Origin: Pseudomonadota bacterium
GTDB taxonomy: Bacteria > Pseudomonadota > Gammaproteobacteria > Halothiobacillales > Halothiobacillaceae
Length of the DNA stretch: 9,361 bases
Assembly: GCA_021795795.1 (NCBI GenBank)
Contig: JAJYPA010000301.1
Coordinates: 1-9,361, forward strand
Direction: 5' to 3'
Part shown: positions 1-5,764 of the stretch, in pieces
Numbering within the stretch: position 1 is the first letter of the stretch
Layout: every line of letters begins with the position of its first letter
Position numbers and translations under genes: made by a program
Notes under the pieces: generated by a model
The model's database searches: none
What the model was told of the DNA's origin: nothing
Seen by the model: only the letters and a program-made list of their open reading frames with translations

Positions 1-78
1 AGGGCGAGAACGGGCTCGCCATATCCTGGCGAGCGAAAAAACGGGCAGTAACAGCTAAATTTTTAGCGAATTTCGTTC

Positions 79-106
79 TTGGAAATTGCGGTAGTGGTAT
101 TGTAAC
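79..106 (+). promoter_or_regulatory. candidate sigma70 promoter for the outer-membrane protein gene
   Basis: TTGGAA at 79-84 and TGTAAC at 101-106 are separated by 16 bases and each match four of six consensus positions. They lie about 70 bases upstream of the ATG at 174. The hexamers are only moderate, so this is an inference from spacing and position. Confidence 0.35.
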
Positions 107-173
107 ATTGCAACACAACGGACAACTCGGCGGGGTAAACCGCCTTTACGCTTTCACAACGAGAGGATCAAAA

Positions 174-1013
174 ATGAAAAAAAGCAGCACCAATCGCAAT
201 GTATTTTTGGCCGCCGTAGCCGTCACTTCATTTGCCGCCTTGGGTTTTTCCAACGCGGCGGCGGCGCAGACGGGAAATTCCGCCATTGTGGCGGCCAATA
301 ATGAAGTGGGCGTCGCCATCACCGGCAACCTGACCAACTACCAGGAACACGTAACGCCTGGGCCTGCGGACACCGAATCCGGCTGGCAGCCGGGATTTGC
401 TTTGAAGGGCAGCTATATGGGCAACCTGTTTGGTATCCATAATGCATACGCCGCCATTCACTACGCGCGCAGTTCCGGTAATATCGGTTATTATGGCGCC
501 GTGGGCGGAAAGCCATACAATGGCACCGACAGCGCAATTTTCAACCGTGTTATGGCGCGCGTTGGCATGGGGTTCGGCATTGGGGGCCAGTCGATGGTCA
601 CTCCGTATATCTCCGGAGGATATCAGTCGTGGAACCGTGCATTGCAGGGTCCTTACGGGTACACGGAAGATTACCGCGCGGGACTGGTTGGTGCCGGAGC
701 TTTGTTCCAGTATGCGGTAACTCCGCGGTTCGTGGTTTCCGGCGATGCGGAAGTGCTTGCGGTCGTGGGCGGCGGCATGACGCCGCACATTTTCAACGGG
801 CGTCTGGGCTCCGCTAGTTTCGGAACCAGCGCCGAGGAAAAGATCGAAGCCGGATGGGACTACCGGGTCACCGGCCCGCTGCATGTATACAGTGATGTGA
901 GTTTCACGCATTACAACTACACCGGCGGAGCGCTGGCTATCCACGGCGCGAGCGAGCCTTCATCCGAAACCAACCAGTTCGGCATGAGTCTGGGGATCGC
1001 TTACCAGTTCTAA
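174..1013 (+). CDS. outer-membrane beta-barrel protein (unassigned porin/OmpA-like barrel)
   Basis: The 279-residue product begins MKKSST and has a Sec signal peptide: a basic start, a hydrophobic stretch at about 10-25, and an Ala-rich cleavage region near AAAAQ at 28-32. The mature part is rich in Gly, Tyr and alternating polar/hydrophobic segments and ends in phenylalanine (IAYQF), the usual C-terminal signal for BAM-dependent insertion of a beta-barrel. The predicted location is the outer membrane. Its substrate or role cannot be read from the sequence. The ATG at 174 is chosen over the in-frame upstream start at 108 because GAGAGG sits just before it and the signal peptide begins there. 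It stands alone: a terminator follows and a weak promoter precedes. No family name is assigned, since small barrels diverge quickly. Confidence 0.8.
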   Translation: MKKSSTNRNVFLAAVAVTSFAALGFSNAAAAQTGNSAIVAANNEVGVAITGNLTNYQEHVTPGPADTESGWQPGFALKGSYMGNLFGIHNAYAAIHYARSSGNIGYYGAVGGKPYNGTDSAIFNRVMARVGMGFGIGGQSMVTPYISGGYQSWNRALQGPYGYTEDYRAGLVGAGALFQYAVTPRFVVSGDAEVLAVVGGGMTPHIFNGRLGSASFGTSAEEKIEAGWDYRVTGPLHVYSDVSFTHYNYTGGALAIHGASEPSSETNQFGMSLGIAYQF

Positions 1014-1042
1014 CTCGGATTGTTTTCCATCGCACAGAGCAG

Positions 1043-1084
1043 CGCCACCCAGGTCTTAAAGGTCTTGGGTGGCGTTTCCATTTT
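1043..1084 (+). terminator. rho-independent terminator after the barrel gene
   Basis: CGCCACCCA (1043-1051) pairs perfectly with TGGGTGGCG (1066-1074) across a 14-base loop, and TTTCCATTTT follows. It starts 30 bases after the stop codon at 1013, so it separates the barrel gene from the next operon. The loop contains a short direct repeat (AGGTCTT twice). Confidence 0.8.
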
Positions 1085-1121
1085 GACATGTCTTGTGTCC
1101 AATATCTGAGGTGATGCCCAT

Positions 1122-1376
1122 ATGTTAGTCAAATTGTTAAGGGATATCGGGGCCGGTGCCACAGCCGACGTCGCCTTGGTTACGGTGCTGCCATTGGCCA
1201 CGGTAGGCACGGGAGCGGCTGGGGCTATCACCACACTTGGCTTGGTGGTTGGCACAGGTTTGGGTGTAACGGCCGCAGTGGTCGATACGACCATGGAAAG
1301 GACAAAGAATGTTGCCGGCGGCCAACCCCGCTCTATCTGGTGGGTGAAAAGACACCACAAAGGCGGTGGAGCATGA
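1122..1376 (+). CDS. small Gly/Ala-rich membrane protein, function unknown
   Basis: This 84-residue product has one long hydrophobic stretch, about residues 10-56. It is rich in Gly, Ala, Val and Thr, with closely spaced glycines resembling a glycine-zipper membrane segment. A short basic tail follows (WWVKRHHK). It probably lies in a membrane as one or two packed helices. The start is supported by GAGGTGAT at 1108-1115, seven bases before the ATG. Its stop overlaps the next ATG (ATGA at 1373-1376), so translation of the two is coupled and the products may act together. I do not recognise the family. A role supporting the neighbouring membrane methyltransferase is inferred only from the overlap. 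Confidence 0.65.
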   Translation: MLVKLLRDIGAGATADVALVTVLPLATVGTGAAGAITTLGLVVGTGLGVTAAVVDTTMERTKNVAGGQPRSIWWVKRHHKGGGA

Positions 1377-1942
1377 CGGCATCGGTGATTCTCCTGCTCG
1401 CGGTTGTCATCTTATGGATATTGCTGGAGATGGGACTGGAATATTTTTTTCGGTCGCCGATCAGCGCGAACAAGCAGGACGGCTGGCATTCGAAAATTTT
1501 CAATGTCGTGATTTTGTCCAGTGTCGGCAGTTGGGCTTTGACGGTCGCCGCCGAGTTCAGGCACGAGCCACATGCCGCGCTGTATCTGCCGCGCGTGGCC
1601 TGCTCGCTGCTGGCAGCGGGATTGTTGTTGAGATCCTATGCGATCCTGACGCTAAAGAAGCATTTCACTGTGGACCTTGCCATCCAGCATGGGCACCGAC
1701 TGATTCAGCATGGACCGTACCGGGTGGTGCGCCATCCTTCTTACACGGGGGCACTGCTGTGTTTTTCCGGTCTCGCATTATCCGTAGGTTATTGGGGCAC
1801 CACGCTAATTATTCTGGTTCCAGTCGTTACGGCCTACCTTTGGAGGATCGGCAAAGAGGAAGGCGTTTTGACGAAGGCTTTTGGAGACGCCTATCAGGAA
1901 TATTGCGATCGGACATTCCGGCTTGTTCCCGGGATCATTTAG
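1373..1942 (+). CDS. membrane methyltransferase, isoprenylcysteine carboxyl / phospholipid methyltransferase family
   Basis: The 189-residue product has several membrane helices (about 3-21, 43-60, 70-90 and 126-156). It carries the family's C-terminal SAM-binding block: GPYRVVRHPSYTG at 114-126, then a Glu pair at 162-163, FGDAYQEY at 170-177 and a closing R-L-V-P-G-I. This layout matches the bacterial ICMT/PEMT-like family, in which RHPxYxG and the EE pair contact S-adenosylmethionine. Bacterial members act on unknown or lipid-like substrates, so the substrate is left open. The ATG at 1373 overlaps the previous stop and has AGGCGGTGGAG just upstream. A longer in-frame reading from 1340 would begin inside the neighbouring gene and lacks its own ribosome site. 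The length fits single-domain family members. Confidence 0.82.
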   Translation: MTASVILLLAVVILWILLEMGLEYFFRSPISANKQDGWHSKIFNVVILSSVGSWALTVAAEFRHEPHAALYLPRVACSLLAAGLLLRSYAILTLKKHFTVDLAIQHGHRLIQHGPYRVVRHPSYTGALLCFSGLALSVGYWGTTLIILVPVVTAYLWRIGKEEGVLTKAFGDAYQEYCDRTFRLVPGII

Positions 1943-1960
1943 CTGTTTCCACGGCAACTA

Positions 1961-2005
1961 TATGGCCGAGAGCGGCTCTAAACCGCCAACTCAGCCATAG
2001 TTTCT
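1961..2005. terminator. possible weak terminator between converging genes
   Basis: Two genes converge on the 67-base gap 1943-2009. TATGGC (1961-1966) can pair with GCCATA (1994-1999), enclosing a small GCGG/CCGC hairpin (1972-1975 with 1983-1986), and GTTTCT follows. The stems are short, so this is only a candidate. Nothing else is visible in the gap. Confidence 0.25.
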
Positions 2006-2009
2006 CTGC

Positions 2010-2366
2010 TCAGCCGGCGTTGCGCCGCCGCCCGCCACGTCCTTTCCCATGCGTTTCCATAAGGACACTCCCTTCCGAAAGCAGGGTTTCCATGTTTTCG
2101 TCTTTGGCGCGGGCGATGGCCGCCAACATATGCCGATCCGTCCATCCTGGCACCAGAGTCGCCACCGCGCGATCAAACCGCTTGCGCTCTTCCGCATCCA
2201 GTTTTCGTTTTGCGGGGCTTTCCGCGATCCTGTTCCTTCGTTCTTCCAAAGCACGTAGCTGCGCGTCCAGTTTTGCCTTGGCCTGCGCCACCTCGTTGTC
2301 GATTTCCGCTAGACGTTCTTCAATGGTGCGCCGCCGGTGTGCGCGTTTTGTCGTCTGTTCTGTCAT
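2010..2366 (-). CDS. coiled-coil protein with a VPxW tail, function unknown
   Basis: The 118-residue product is highly charged. A basic N-terminus (residues 7-13) is followed by a long Glu/Arg/Ala-rich segment (about 14-66) that should form a coiled coil. Next is a small globular segment beginning V-A-T-L-V-P-G-W at 68-75, and then a Gly/Arg-rich end. The ATG at 2366 has AAGGAG about ten bases upstream. The next gene upstream on this strand has the same layout (coiled coil, then V-x-P-x-W), which suggests an old duplication. Small basic coiled-coil proteins of this kind occur among accessory DNA-binding or mobilization proteins of plasmids and integrative elements. I do not recognise the family, and no relaxase or partition ATPase is next to it. 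Confidence 0.6.
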   Translation of the reverse strand: MTEQTTKRAHRRRTIEERLAEIDNEVAQAKAKLDAQLRALEERRNRIAESPAKRKLDAEERKRFDRAVATLVPGWTDRHMLAAIARAKDENMETLLSEGSVLMETHGKGRGGRRRNAG

Positions 2367-2451
2367 GATGGATTTTCTCCTTGGTTGGTGTTACCGCCAC
2401 AAACGGCCTTCCGCTCAGGTAGTGCCGCTTTCCAATGTACAACTGTTGTTC

Positions 2452-2465
2452 GATTTTGCAAAATC
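2452..2465. repeat. 14-bp perfect palindrome between the two coiled-coil genes
   Basis: GATTTTGCAAAATC is its own reverse complement. It overlaps the stop codon of the upstream minus-strand gene and lies about 85 bases before the start of the downstream one. It could be an operator, but about one such palindrome is expected by chance every 16 kb, so one in this window is not significant. Confidence 0.25.
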
Positions 2466-2829
2466 AGGATTTGCTTTCAATCGGCGCTTCGGCAAGGAGC
2501 GTTTTGCCAAACTCGGTTATTTCTTCAAAGTATGTGGGGTCTTCCCGGCACTCGGCGAACGCGGCGGCCAAACCGCCCACCACGGTTTCCAGGGACCAGT
2601 CCGGGGCAACTTTTCTGATAATCGCCATCCAGCGCTGGTCCTGAATGGCTCGCTCGCGTTGTTCCATTTGTTCCAGCAGTTGCGTTTTCATGCGCTCTAG
2701 TCGTTCGATCCGTCTCCGCGTTCTTTGAACCGCCGGAGTTTCGTTGTCAGCGGCGGACGCAGATGGCTCCACTGCATGACTGGACTGCTGGTTTTTTTTG
2801 TTCAGGCGTAACACGGGCAGTTTTGACAT
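2464..2829 (-). CDS. second coiled-coil protein, probable paralogue of its downstream neighbour
   Basis: From the ATG at 2829 this gives 121 residues. A basic, Ser/Ala-rich N-terminal third that looks disordered is followed by an Arg/Glu/Gln-rich coiled coil (about 33-66, with RTRRRIERLERMK at 36-48). A compact C-terminal part contains V-A-P-D-W at 74-78 and an acidic helix. The V-x-P-x-W motif after a coiled coil matches the gene at 2010-2366 in order and spacing. The ATG at 2829 is preferred over an in-frame GTG at 2838 because GGTGAG lies just before the ATG. It sits 40 bases beyond the terminator of the cold-shock gene, so it probably has its own promoter or depends on readthrough. Function is not assigned. 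Confidence 0.58.
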   Translation of the reverse strand: MSKLPVLRLNKKNQQSSHAVEPSASAADNETPAVQRTRRRIERLERMKTQLLEQMEQRERAIQDQRWMAIIRKVAPDWSLETVVGGLAAAFAECREDPTYFEEITEFGKTLLAEAPIESKS

Positions 2830-2868
2830 GTGGCTCACCGTGGTCAGGAAACGACAAAAGCACCATCT

Positions 2869-2895
2869 AAAAAGCGCCGGACCTGCCAGCGCTTT
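2869..2895 (-). terminator. rho-independent terminator of the cold-shock gene
   Basis: Read on the minus strand, AAAGCGCTGG (from 2895) pairs with CCGGCGCTTT across a five-base loop. One pair is a T-G wobble that would be a mismatch on the other strand. Five Ts follow. It lies about 20 bases past the stop of the gene at 2914-3117 and works only in that direction. Confidence 0.75.
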
Positions 2896-2913
2896 GGTTT
2901 TGTGCGGAATCGC

Positions 2914-3117
2914 CTACGCGCGCCGCACGTCTTCCGCCTGCAGCCCCTTTGGACCGCGGGTAGAGGTGAATGAAACCCGTTCACCTTCCGCCAAAGATTT
3001 GAAGCCATTACCCTGAATGGCGGAATGATGGACAAAAATGTCTTCACCGCCAGCTTCTGGCGTGATGAAGCCAAATCCCTTGGCGTCATTGAACCACTTT
3101 ACTGTACCTGTTGCCAT
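2914..3117 (-). CDS. CspA-family cold-shock protein
   Basis: The 67-residue product is a complete cold-shock domain (a five-stranded OB fold) of the usual length for the family. It has the N-terminal TGTVKWFN block, RNP1 as KGFGFI at 13-18 and RNP2 as IFVHH at 27-31. A closing G-P-K-G-L-Q-A segment follows. Such proteins bind single-stranded RNA or DNA in the cytoplasm and melt mRNA structure, though not all respond to cold. AAGGAAG precedes the ATG. The gene is monocistronic, with a good promoter at 3162-3190 and a terminator at 2869-2895. Which paralogue (cspA, cspD, cspE) it is cannot be decided here. Confidence 0.95.
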   Translation of the reverse strand: MATGTVKWFNDAKGFGFITPEAGGEDIFVHHSAIQGNGFKSLAEGERVSFTSTRGPKGLQAEDVRRA

Positions 3118-3142
3118 GATGCACTTCCTTGCTCACTAAAAA

Positions 3143-3154
3143 CGGCGAAACGCC
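3143..3154 (-). promoter_or_regulatory. small hairpin in the 5' leader of the cold-shock mRNA
   Basis: On the minus strand GGCG TTT CGCC is followed by GTTTTT, about 25 bases before the cold-shock start codon. It is a short hairpin with a U-rich tail inside the leader. Leader structure is typical of temperature-controlled csp messages, but the stem has only four pairs, so a role is speculative. Confidence 0.3.
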
Positions 3155-3161
3155 TGATTAC

Positions 3162-3190
3162 ATCTTAAGCAATGCTCTGGATAATCGCAA
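3162..3190 (-). promoter_or_regulatory. sigma70-type promoter for the cold-shock gene
   Basis: On the minus strand TTGCGA (3190-3185) and TAAGAT (3167-3162) are exactly 17 bases apart and each match four of six consensus positions. Transcription would begin near 3155, giving a leader of about 40 bases. The position fits the gene starting at 3117, and the region is divergent from the DUF4942 gene. Confidence 0.5.
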
Positions 3191-3225
3191 GCAACCAAAT
3201 CTTCGGTGGAGTCTTTTGCGTACGG

Positions 3226-3231
3226 TATCAT
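3226..3231 (+). promoter_or_regulatory. candidate -10 box for the DUF4942 operon
   Basis: TATCAT matches five of six -10 positions and lies 30 bases before the start codon at 3261. No convincing -35 hexamer stands 16-18 bases upstream (TTCGGT is the best), so the promoter may need an activator or be wrong. Confidence 0.3.
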
Positions 3232-3260
3232 GAGTGCACAGATCCACAGAGGTGATCGAG

Positions 3261-4103
3261 ATGGATATCGAAACCCCAAACGCACTTATCCCCAGTCTCA
3301 AAATTGAGGCATTGATTGCCAGCCGTGACAGGGCGCTCGATCTGGTGGCGCAAGCACAAAAATTACTCCTGGAGGCGGAATCCATCGCACAAGCGGCGTT
3401 TCCCAATCCTTACAAGGGCATCGCGCATTACTTTTCGCGCTACGGTTACTCCTCCGCCGGTGCCAACTTTCTGGACGAAAGAGGGTTGAAGTCCGTCGAA
3501 AAAGAAGTGGACGCCGCCGGCTGGGAGTTCCTGCTGGAACAATCCGGCCTCAAATCGTTCATGAACAACCAGCGCCGCGAGGATTTTCAAAATTCCATTC
3601 AGGACCGCACCTTTCCCCCGTTGAGTATCGATGCGGTCATAGGCACCATCACGGAACTGCACGAACATCGCGGCGACATGATGGATGATGGCGTGGTTGA
3701 GATTTACCGCTCCCTGTCCTGGGATTACAAGACCAATTCCCCGCTGAAGTTTGGCGCCAAAATCATCCTCCATCGCTTCTGCGAATATTGGAAACAGACC
3801 GGCCACATGCGCTTCATTGGACACAACGGTCTGGACGACCTGATGCGGGTCATGTGCCTGCTGGACGGCAAGCCAGAACCGGACCACCGTAATGGCATGT
3901 GGGCGCAACTCGAAGCGACGCACCAGGCGGGAGCCACCGAACTGGAGAACGAATATCTCAAGGTCCGCTGGTACCGGAAGGGCAGCGGTCACGTCACTTT
4001 CCGAGACCAGCGCATGGTGGACCAACTCAACCGGATCATTGCGCGGCGATTTCCGGACGTGCTGGGCGCGGATGGCGCAAATACCAGGCAACGCGCGGCG
4101 TAA
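3261..4103 (+). CDS. DUF4942 domain protein
   Basis: The 280-residue product starts with a short predicted helix or coiled coil (about 12-45). The central and C-terminal parts resemble DUF4942: an S-x-Y-G segment near 59-63, LHEHRGDMMDDGVVEIYRSL near 133-152, then the hallmark W-D-Y-K-T-N-S...K-F-G-x-K-I-I stretch at 154-169. The biochemical role of DUF4942 is not known. It is common in mobile elements and sometimes fused to DNA methyltransferases, a fusion absent here. The ATG at 3261 is chosen because AGAGGTGAT precedes it; a possible start at 3234 has no ribosome site. It is the first gene of a run that continues, 25 bases later, with the small gene broken by the insertion sequence. Confidence 0.72.
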   Translation: MDIETPNALIPSLKIEALIASRDRALDLVAQAQKLLLEAESIAQAAFPNPYKGIAHYFSRYGYSSAGANFLDERGLKSVEKEVDAAGWEFLLEQSGLKSFMNNQRREDFQNSIQDRTFPPLSIDAVIGTITELHEHRGDMMDDGVVEIYRSLSWDYKTNSPLKFGAKIILHRFCEYWKQTGHMRFIGHNGLDDLMRVMCLLDGKPEPDHRNGMWAQLEATHQAGATELENEYLKVRWYRKGSGHVTFRDQRMVDQLNRIIARRFPDVLGADGANTRQRAA

Positions 4104-4128
4104 GCGGCTGCAACAACAGGAGATCGAA

Positions 4129-4251
4129 ATGATGGGTACCATCGTGATCGAAGAAGAGACGATAGCACTGAAGCCGGAAGGGACGGCCAGAGTGGTTCTT
4201 TGGACCACTACCGGCGATATGATGGACGCGGAGGACGTTTATGTTTACTGA
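4129..4251 (+). pseudogene. 5' part of a small gene interrupted by the tnpB element
   Basis: A start at 4129 with AGGAGAT five bases upstream opens a 40-codon reading frame ending V-Y-V-Y. Its last sense codon is TAC at 4246-4248. The stop TGA at 4249-4251 is the first three bases of the inserted element. Joined to 5745, the frame continues without interruption to 5993 and gives a 122-residue protein. The truncated product is acidic and has no recognised domain; the zinc-binding half lies on the other side of the insertion. The original gene was second in the operon after the DUF4942 gene. Confidence 0.7.
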
Positions 4252-4263
4252 AAAGCGCGAAAA

Positions 4264-4277
4264 GCCCAGTCCAGGGC
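4264..4277 (+). repeat. left-end hairpin of the IS element
   Basis: GCCC (4264-4267) pairs with GGGC (4274-4277) over a six-base loop, starting 15 bases from the left cleavage point. AAAG at 4261-4264 lies at its foot. The position fits the subterminal hairpin that Y1 transposases bind at the left end of IS608-like elements. The four-pair stem is short, so it may be one part of a larger fold. Confidence 0.4.
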
Positions 4278-4345
4278 AGGGATGGATAGCGCGGCGGCGA
4301 GACGGCTCAATGCCGGCGAAGCCGCCCTTCTCGTCGGCAGAGATG

Positions 4346-4374
4346 TTGCCTGCCGGTCATGAAAGCTATATGAT
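4346..4374 (+). promoter_or_regulatory. candidate promoter for tnpB within the left end
   Basis: TTGCCT (4346-4351) and TATGAT (4369-4374) are 17 bases apart and match four and five of six consensus positions. Transcription would start near 4381, only a few bases before the tnpB ATG at 4383, leaving almost no leader. That fits the absence of any Shine-Dalgarno sequence there. A CGGCAG/CTGCCG hairpin (4335-4340 with 4350-4355) overlaps the -35 region. Confidence 0.4.
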
Positions 4375-4382
4375 TATACACC

Positions 4383-5609
4383 ATGCTGATCCAAAAAGCC
4401 GTGCGCTACCGCCTTGAAACCACTCCGGAACAGGATAACCTTCTGGCACGGGCAGTCGGTTGCGTGCGCTTCGTCTGGAACAGGGCGCTATCGGTACAGA
4501 AAAGCTATCTCGATCACCAGTGCGGCACTCTGAATTATGCTGAACTTTGCAATTTGATTACTTCCTGGCGGAATTCAGCGGCCTTCGGGTTTCTCGCGGA
4601 ATCCCCGTCGATGCCGCAGCAACAGACGCTGAGAAATCTGACCAGAGCGCTCAAGGACGCTTTTGATAAGAACTCCGCCAAGCAATTCCCGAAGTTCAAA
4701 AAGAAGTTTGTCCACGACAGTATGCGCTATCCTGATCCGGACGATATCCGGTTCGATCTGAAGCCCGTGGACCAGGAAGGGCGCAAGGTATTGCCCAAAA
4801 TATTCCTGCCGAAAATCGGCTGGGTGAAGTTCCGCAAGCCCTGCACCATCGGTGGCGAGATTCGTAACGTGACGGTAAGGCGGTCTGGTGGTCACTGGTA
4901 TGTCGCCATTCAGATCGAGAAGACGGTTGCCGACCCTGTTCACCCGGCAAATACAGCAGTCGGCGGTGACCGGAACGTCACGGATAACATCCTGACCTTG
5001 TCCGACGGCACCATGTTTCCGCCGATCACCGCCTACCGGGATCTGCAAAAACAACTGGCGCGCGAACAGAAGAAACTGGCGCACAAGATAAAGTTTTCGG
5101 CCAACTGGAAAAAGCAGAAGGCCAAAATCACGCGATTGCACCAGCGCATCGCGGAAACACGCAAGACCATTCTGCATCAGATCAGCACGATCATCAGCAA
5201 AAACCACGCGGTGGTGGTACTGGAGGATCTGAAAGTGCAGAACATGACGGCGTCCGCAAAGGGCACCGTGGAAACACCCGGACGCAACGTCCGGCAGAAA
5301 TCGGGACTGAACAAATCCATCCTCGATCAGGGATGGGGTATACTCAAACGGATGCTGGGCTTCAAGCTCCAGTGGTCCGGCGGCATGCTGCTTTTGGTGA
5401 ACCCTGCGCACACCTCGCAAACCTGCGCAGCGTGCGGCGCCGTGGACGCAGGGAACCGTAAAGCGGCAGTGTTTCGTTGCCTGCACTGCGGGCATGAAGC
5501 GCATGCCGACGTGAACGCGGCACAGAACATCCTCGCAAGAGGACTAGCAACCCCATACGGGGTTGCGTCAACGGCAGGGCTTGCCGGGGTAGTCTGTTCT
5601 CCAGAGTAA
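4383..5609 (+). CDS. tnpB: TnpB, RNA-guided endonuclease of an IS200/IS605-family element
   Basis: The 408-residue product has the normal length for TnpB. The N-terminal helix-turn-helix-like part includes YRLETTPEQ at 9-17 and VRFVWNRAL at 28-36. The RuvC residues are all present: Asp196 in GGDRNV, Glu281 in VVVLEDLKV and Asp376 in HADVNAAQNIL. A four-cysteine zinc finger (Cys348, Cys351, Cys366, Cys369) lies between motifs II and III. TnpB uses an RNA from the element's right end to cut double-stranded DNA next to a transposon-adjacent motif, which helps the element persist after excision. The motif I sequence is unusual: Asn replaces the common Gly after D-R, with one extra residue before LSDG. 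The last 20 codons overlap the start of the predicted guide RNA. The start has no ribosome site but abuts a likely promoter. Confidence 0.93.
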   Translation: MLIQKAVRYRLETTPEQDNLLARAVGCVRFVWNRALSVQKSYLDHQCGTLNYAELCNLITSWRNSAAFGFLAESPSMPQQQTLRNLTRALKDAFDKNSAKQFPKFKKKFVHDSMRYPDPDDIRFDLKPVDQEGRKVLPKIFLPKIGWVKFRKPCTIGGEIRNVTVRRSGGHWYVAIQIEKTVADPVHPANTAVGGDRNVTDNILTLSDGTMFPPITAYRDLQKQLAREQKKLAHKIKFSANWKKQKAKITRLHQRIAETRKTILHQISTIISKNHAVVVLEDLKVQNMTASAKGTVETPGRNVRQKSGLNKSILDQGWGILKRMLGFKLQWSGGMLLLVNPAHTSQTCAACGAVDAGNRKAAVFRCLHCGHEAHADVNAAQNILARGLATPYGVASTAGLAGVVCSPE

Positions 5610-5764
5610 CGGAGAGTTGTGTTGTCTCAAAGGAGGCGATGCAATCGAAGTGGCTGAAGTAGGGCCACTGCTGGCAGAAAGGAATCCTCGCCCTTCCCGC
5701 TCTCAAGAGCGGCAGCCGTAAGCTGAGGGCGAGGAGGATGTCAAAAGCACCTTTCTTTGTATTG
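5547..5764 (+). ncRNA. predicted omega (re)RNA of TnpB, with guide in the right flank
   Basis: The region is a chain of hairpins: GCAACCCC/GGGGTTGC (5547-5554 with 5559-5566), CGGCA/TGCCG (5572-5576 with 5582-5586), TCTCC/GGAGA (5598-5602 with 5611-5615) and AGTGGC/GCCACT (5649-5654 with 5664-5669). A branched right-end structure follows to 5735. TnpB guide RNAs are known to overlap the 3' end of tnpB and run through the right end into flanking DNA, which supplies the guide. Here the guide would begin at 5745 (AAGCACCTTTCTTTGTATTG for 20 bases). The 5' end is a guess; the scaffold/guide boundary is set by TCAA at 5744. Confidence 0.65.
5685..5735 (+). repeat. branched right-end hairpin of the IS element
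   Basis: TCCTCGCCC (5685-5693) pairs perfectly with GGGCGAGGA (5727-5735). The interior holds two further hairpins, CCGCTC/GAGCGG (5697-5702 with 5707-5712) and CAGC/GCTG (5713-5716 with 5722-5725). The result is a three-way junction rather than a simple stem. GAAT stands at its 5' foot and TCAA lies six bases past the outer stem, the arrangement needed for right-end recognition by a Y1 transposase. Confidence 0.7.

Larger units (their letters stand above)
4249..5744 (+). mobile_element. IS200/IS605-family element carrying tnpB only (IS608-type ends)
   Basis: The 1496-bp element is bounded by TTAC (4245-4248, flanking DNA kept at the left) and ends in TCAA (5741-5744). These are the left and right cleavage tetranucleotides known for IS608. 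An AAAG (4261-4264) sits at the foot of a left-end hairpin, and GAAT (5682-5685) at the foot of the right-end hairpin, as the IS608 guide tetranucleotides do. There is no target duplication and no terminal inverted repeat, as expected for single-strand transposition. Deleting 4249-5744 restores an open reading frame across the junction, which fixes both ends. No tnpA (HuH Y1 transposase) gene is present, so it is non-autonomous and would need a related transposase elsewhere. Confidence 0.85.

Noticed and set aside
228..944. 238-codon minus-strand frame
   Set aside because: It lies antisense within the outer-membrane barrel gene, which has a signal peptide, ribosome site and terminator.
1083..1108. 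Perfect TTGACA before the small membrane protein gene
   Set aside because: No -10 hexamer stands at 16-18 bases; the best match (TATCTG) is 14 away. It may be chance or need a regulator.
2452..2465. GATTTTGCAAAATC as a proven operator
   Set aside because: A 14-bp palindrome is expected by chance about once in 16 kb, and only one copy is seen, so it is listed only as a weak repeat.
1366..2700. Very long open frame (444 codons) on the plus strand
   Set aside because: It runs out of frame through the methyltransferase gene and antisense to two minus-strand genes that have ribosome sites and coherent proteins. Its translation is Arg/Ser/Cys-rich and domain-free.
3363..4208. 281-codon minus-strand frame
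   Set aside because: It is antisense to the DUF4942 gene, which shows family motifs.
4575..5504. 309-codon frame antisense to tnpB
   Set aside because: It is opposite a clear TnpB with catalytic motifs; it has no ribosome site and its composition reflects the complement.
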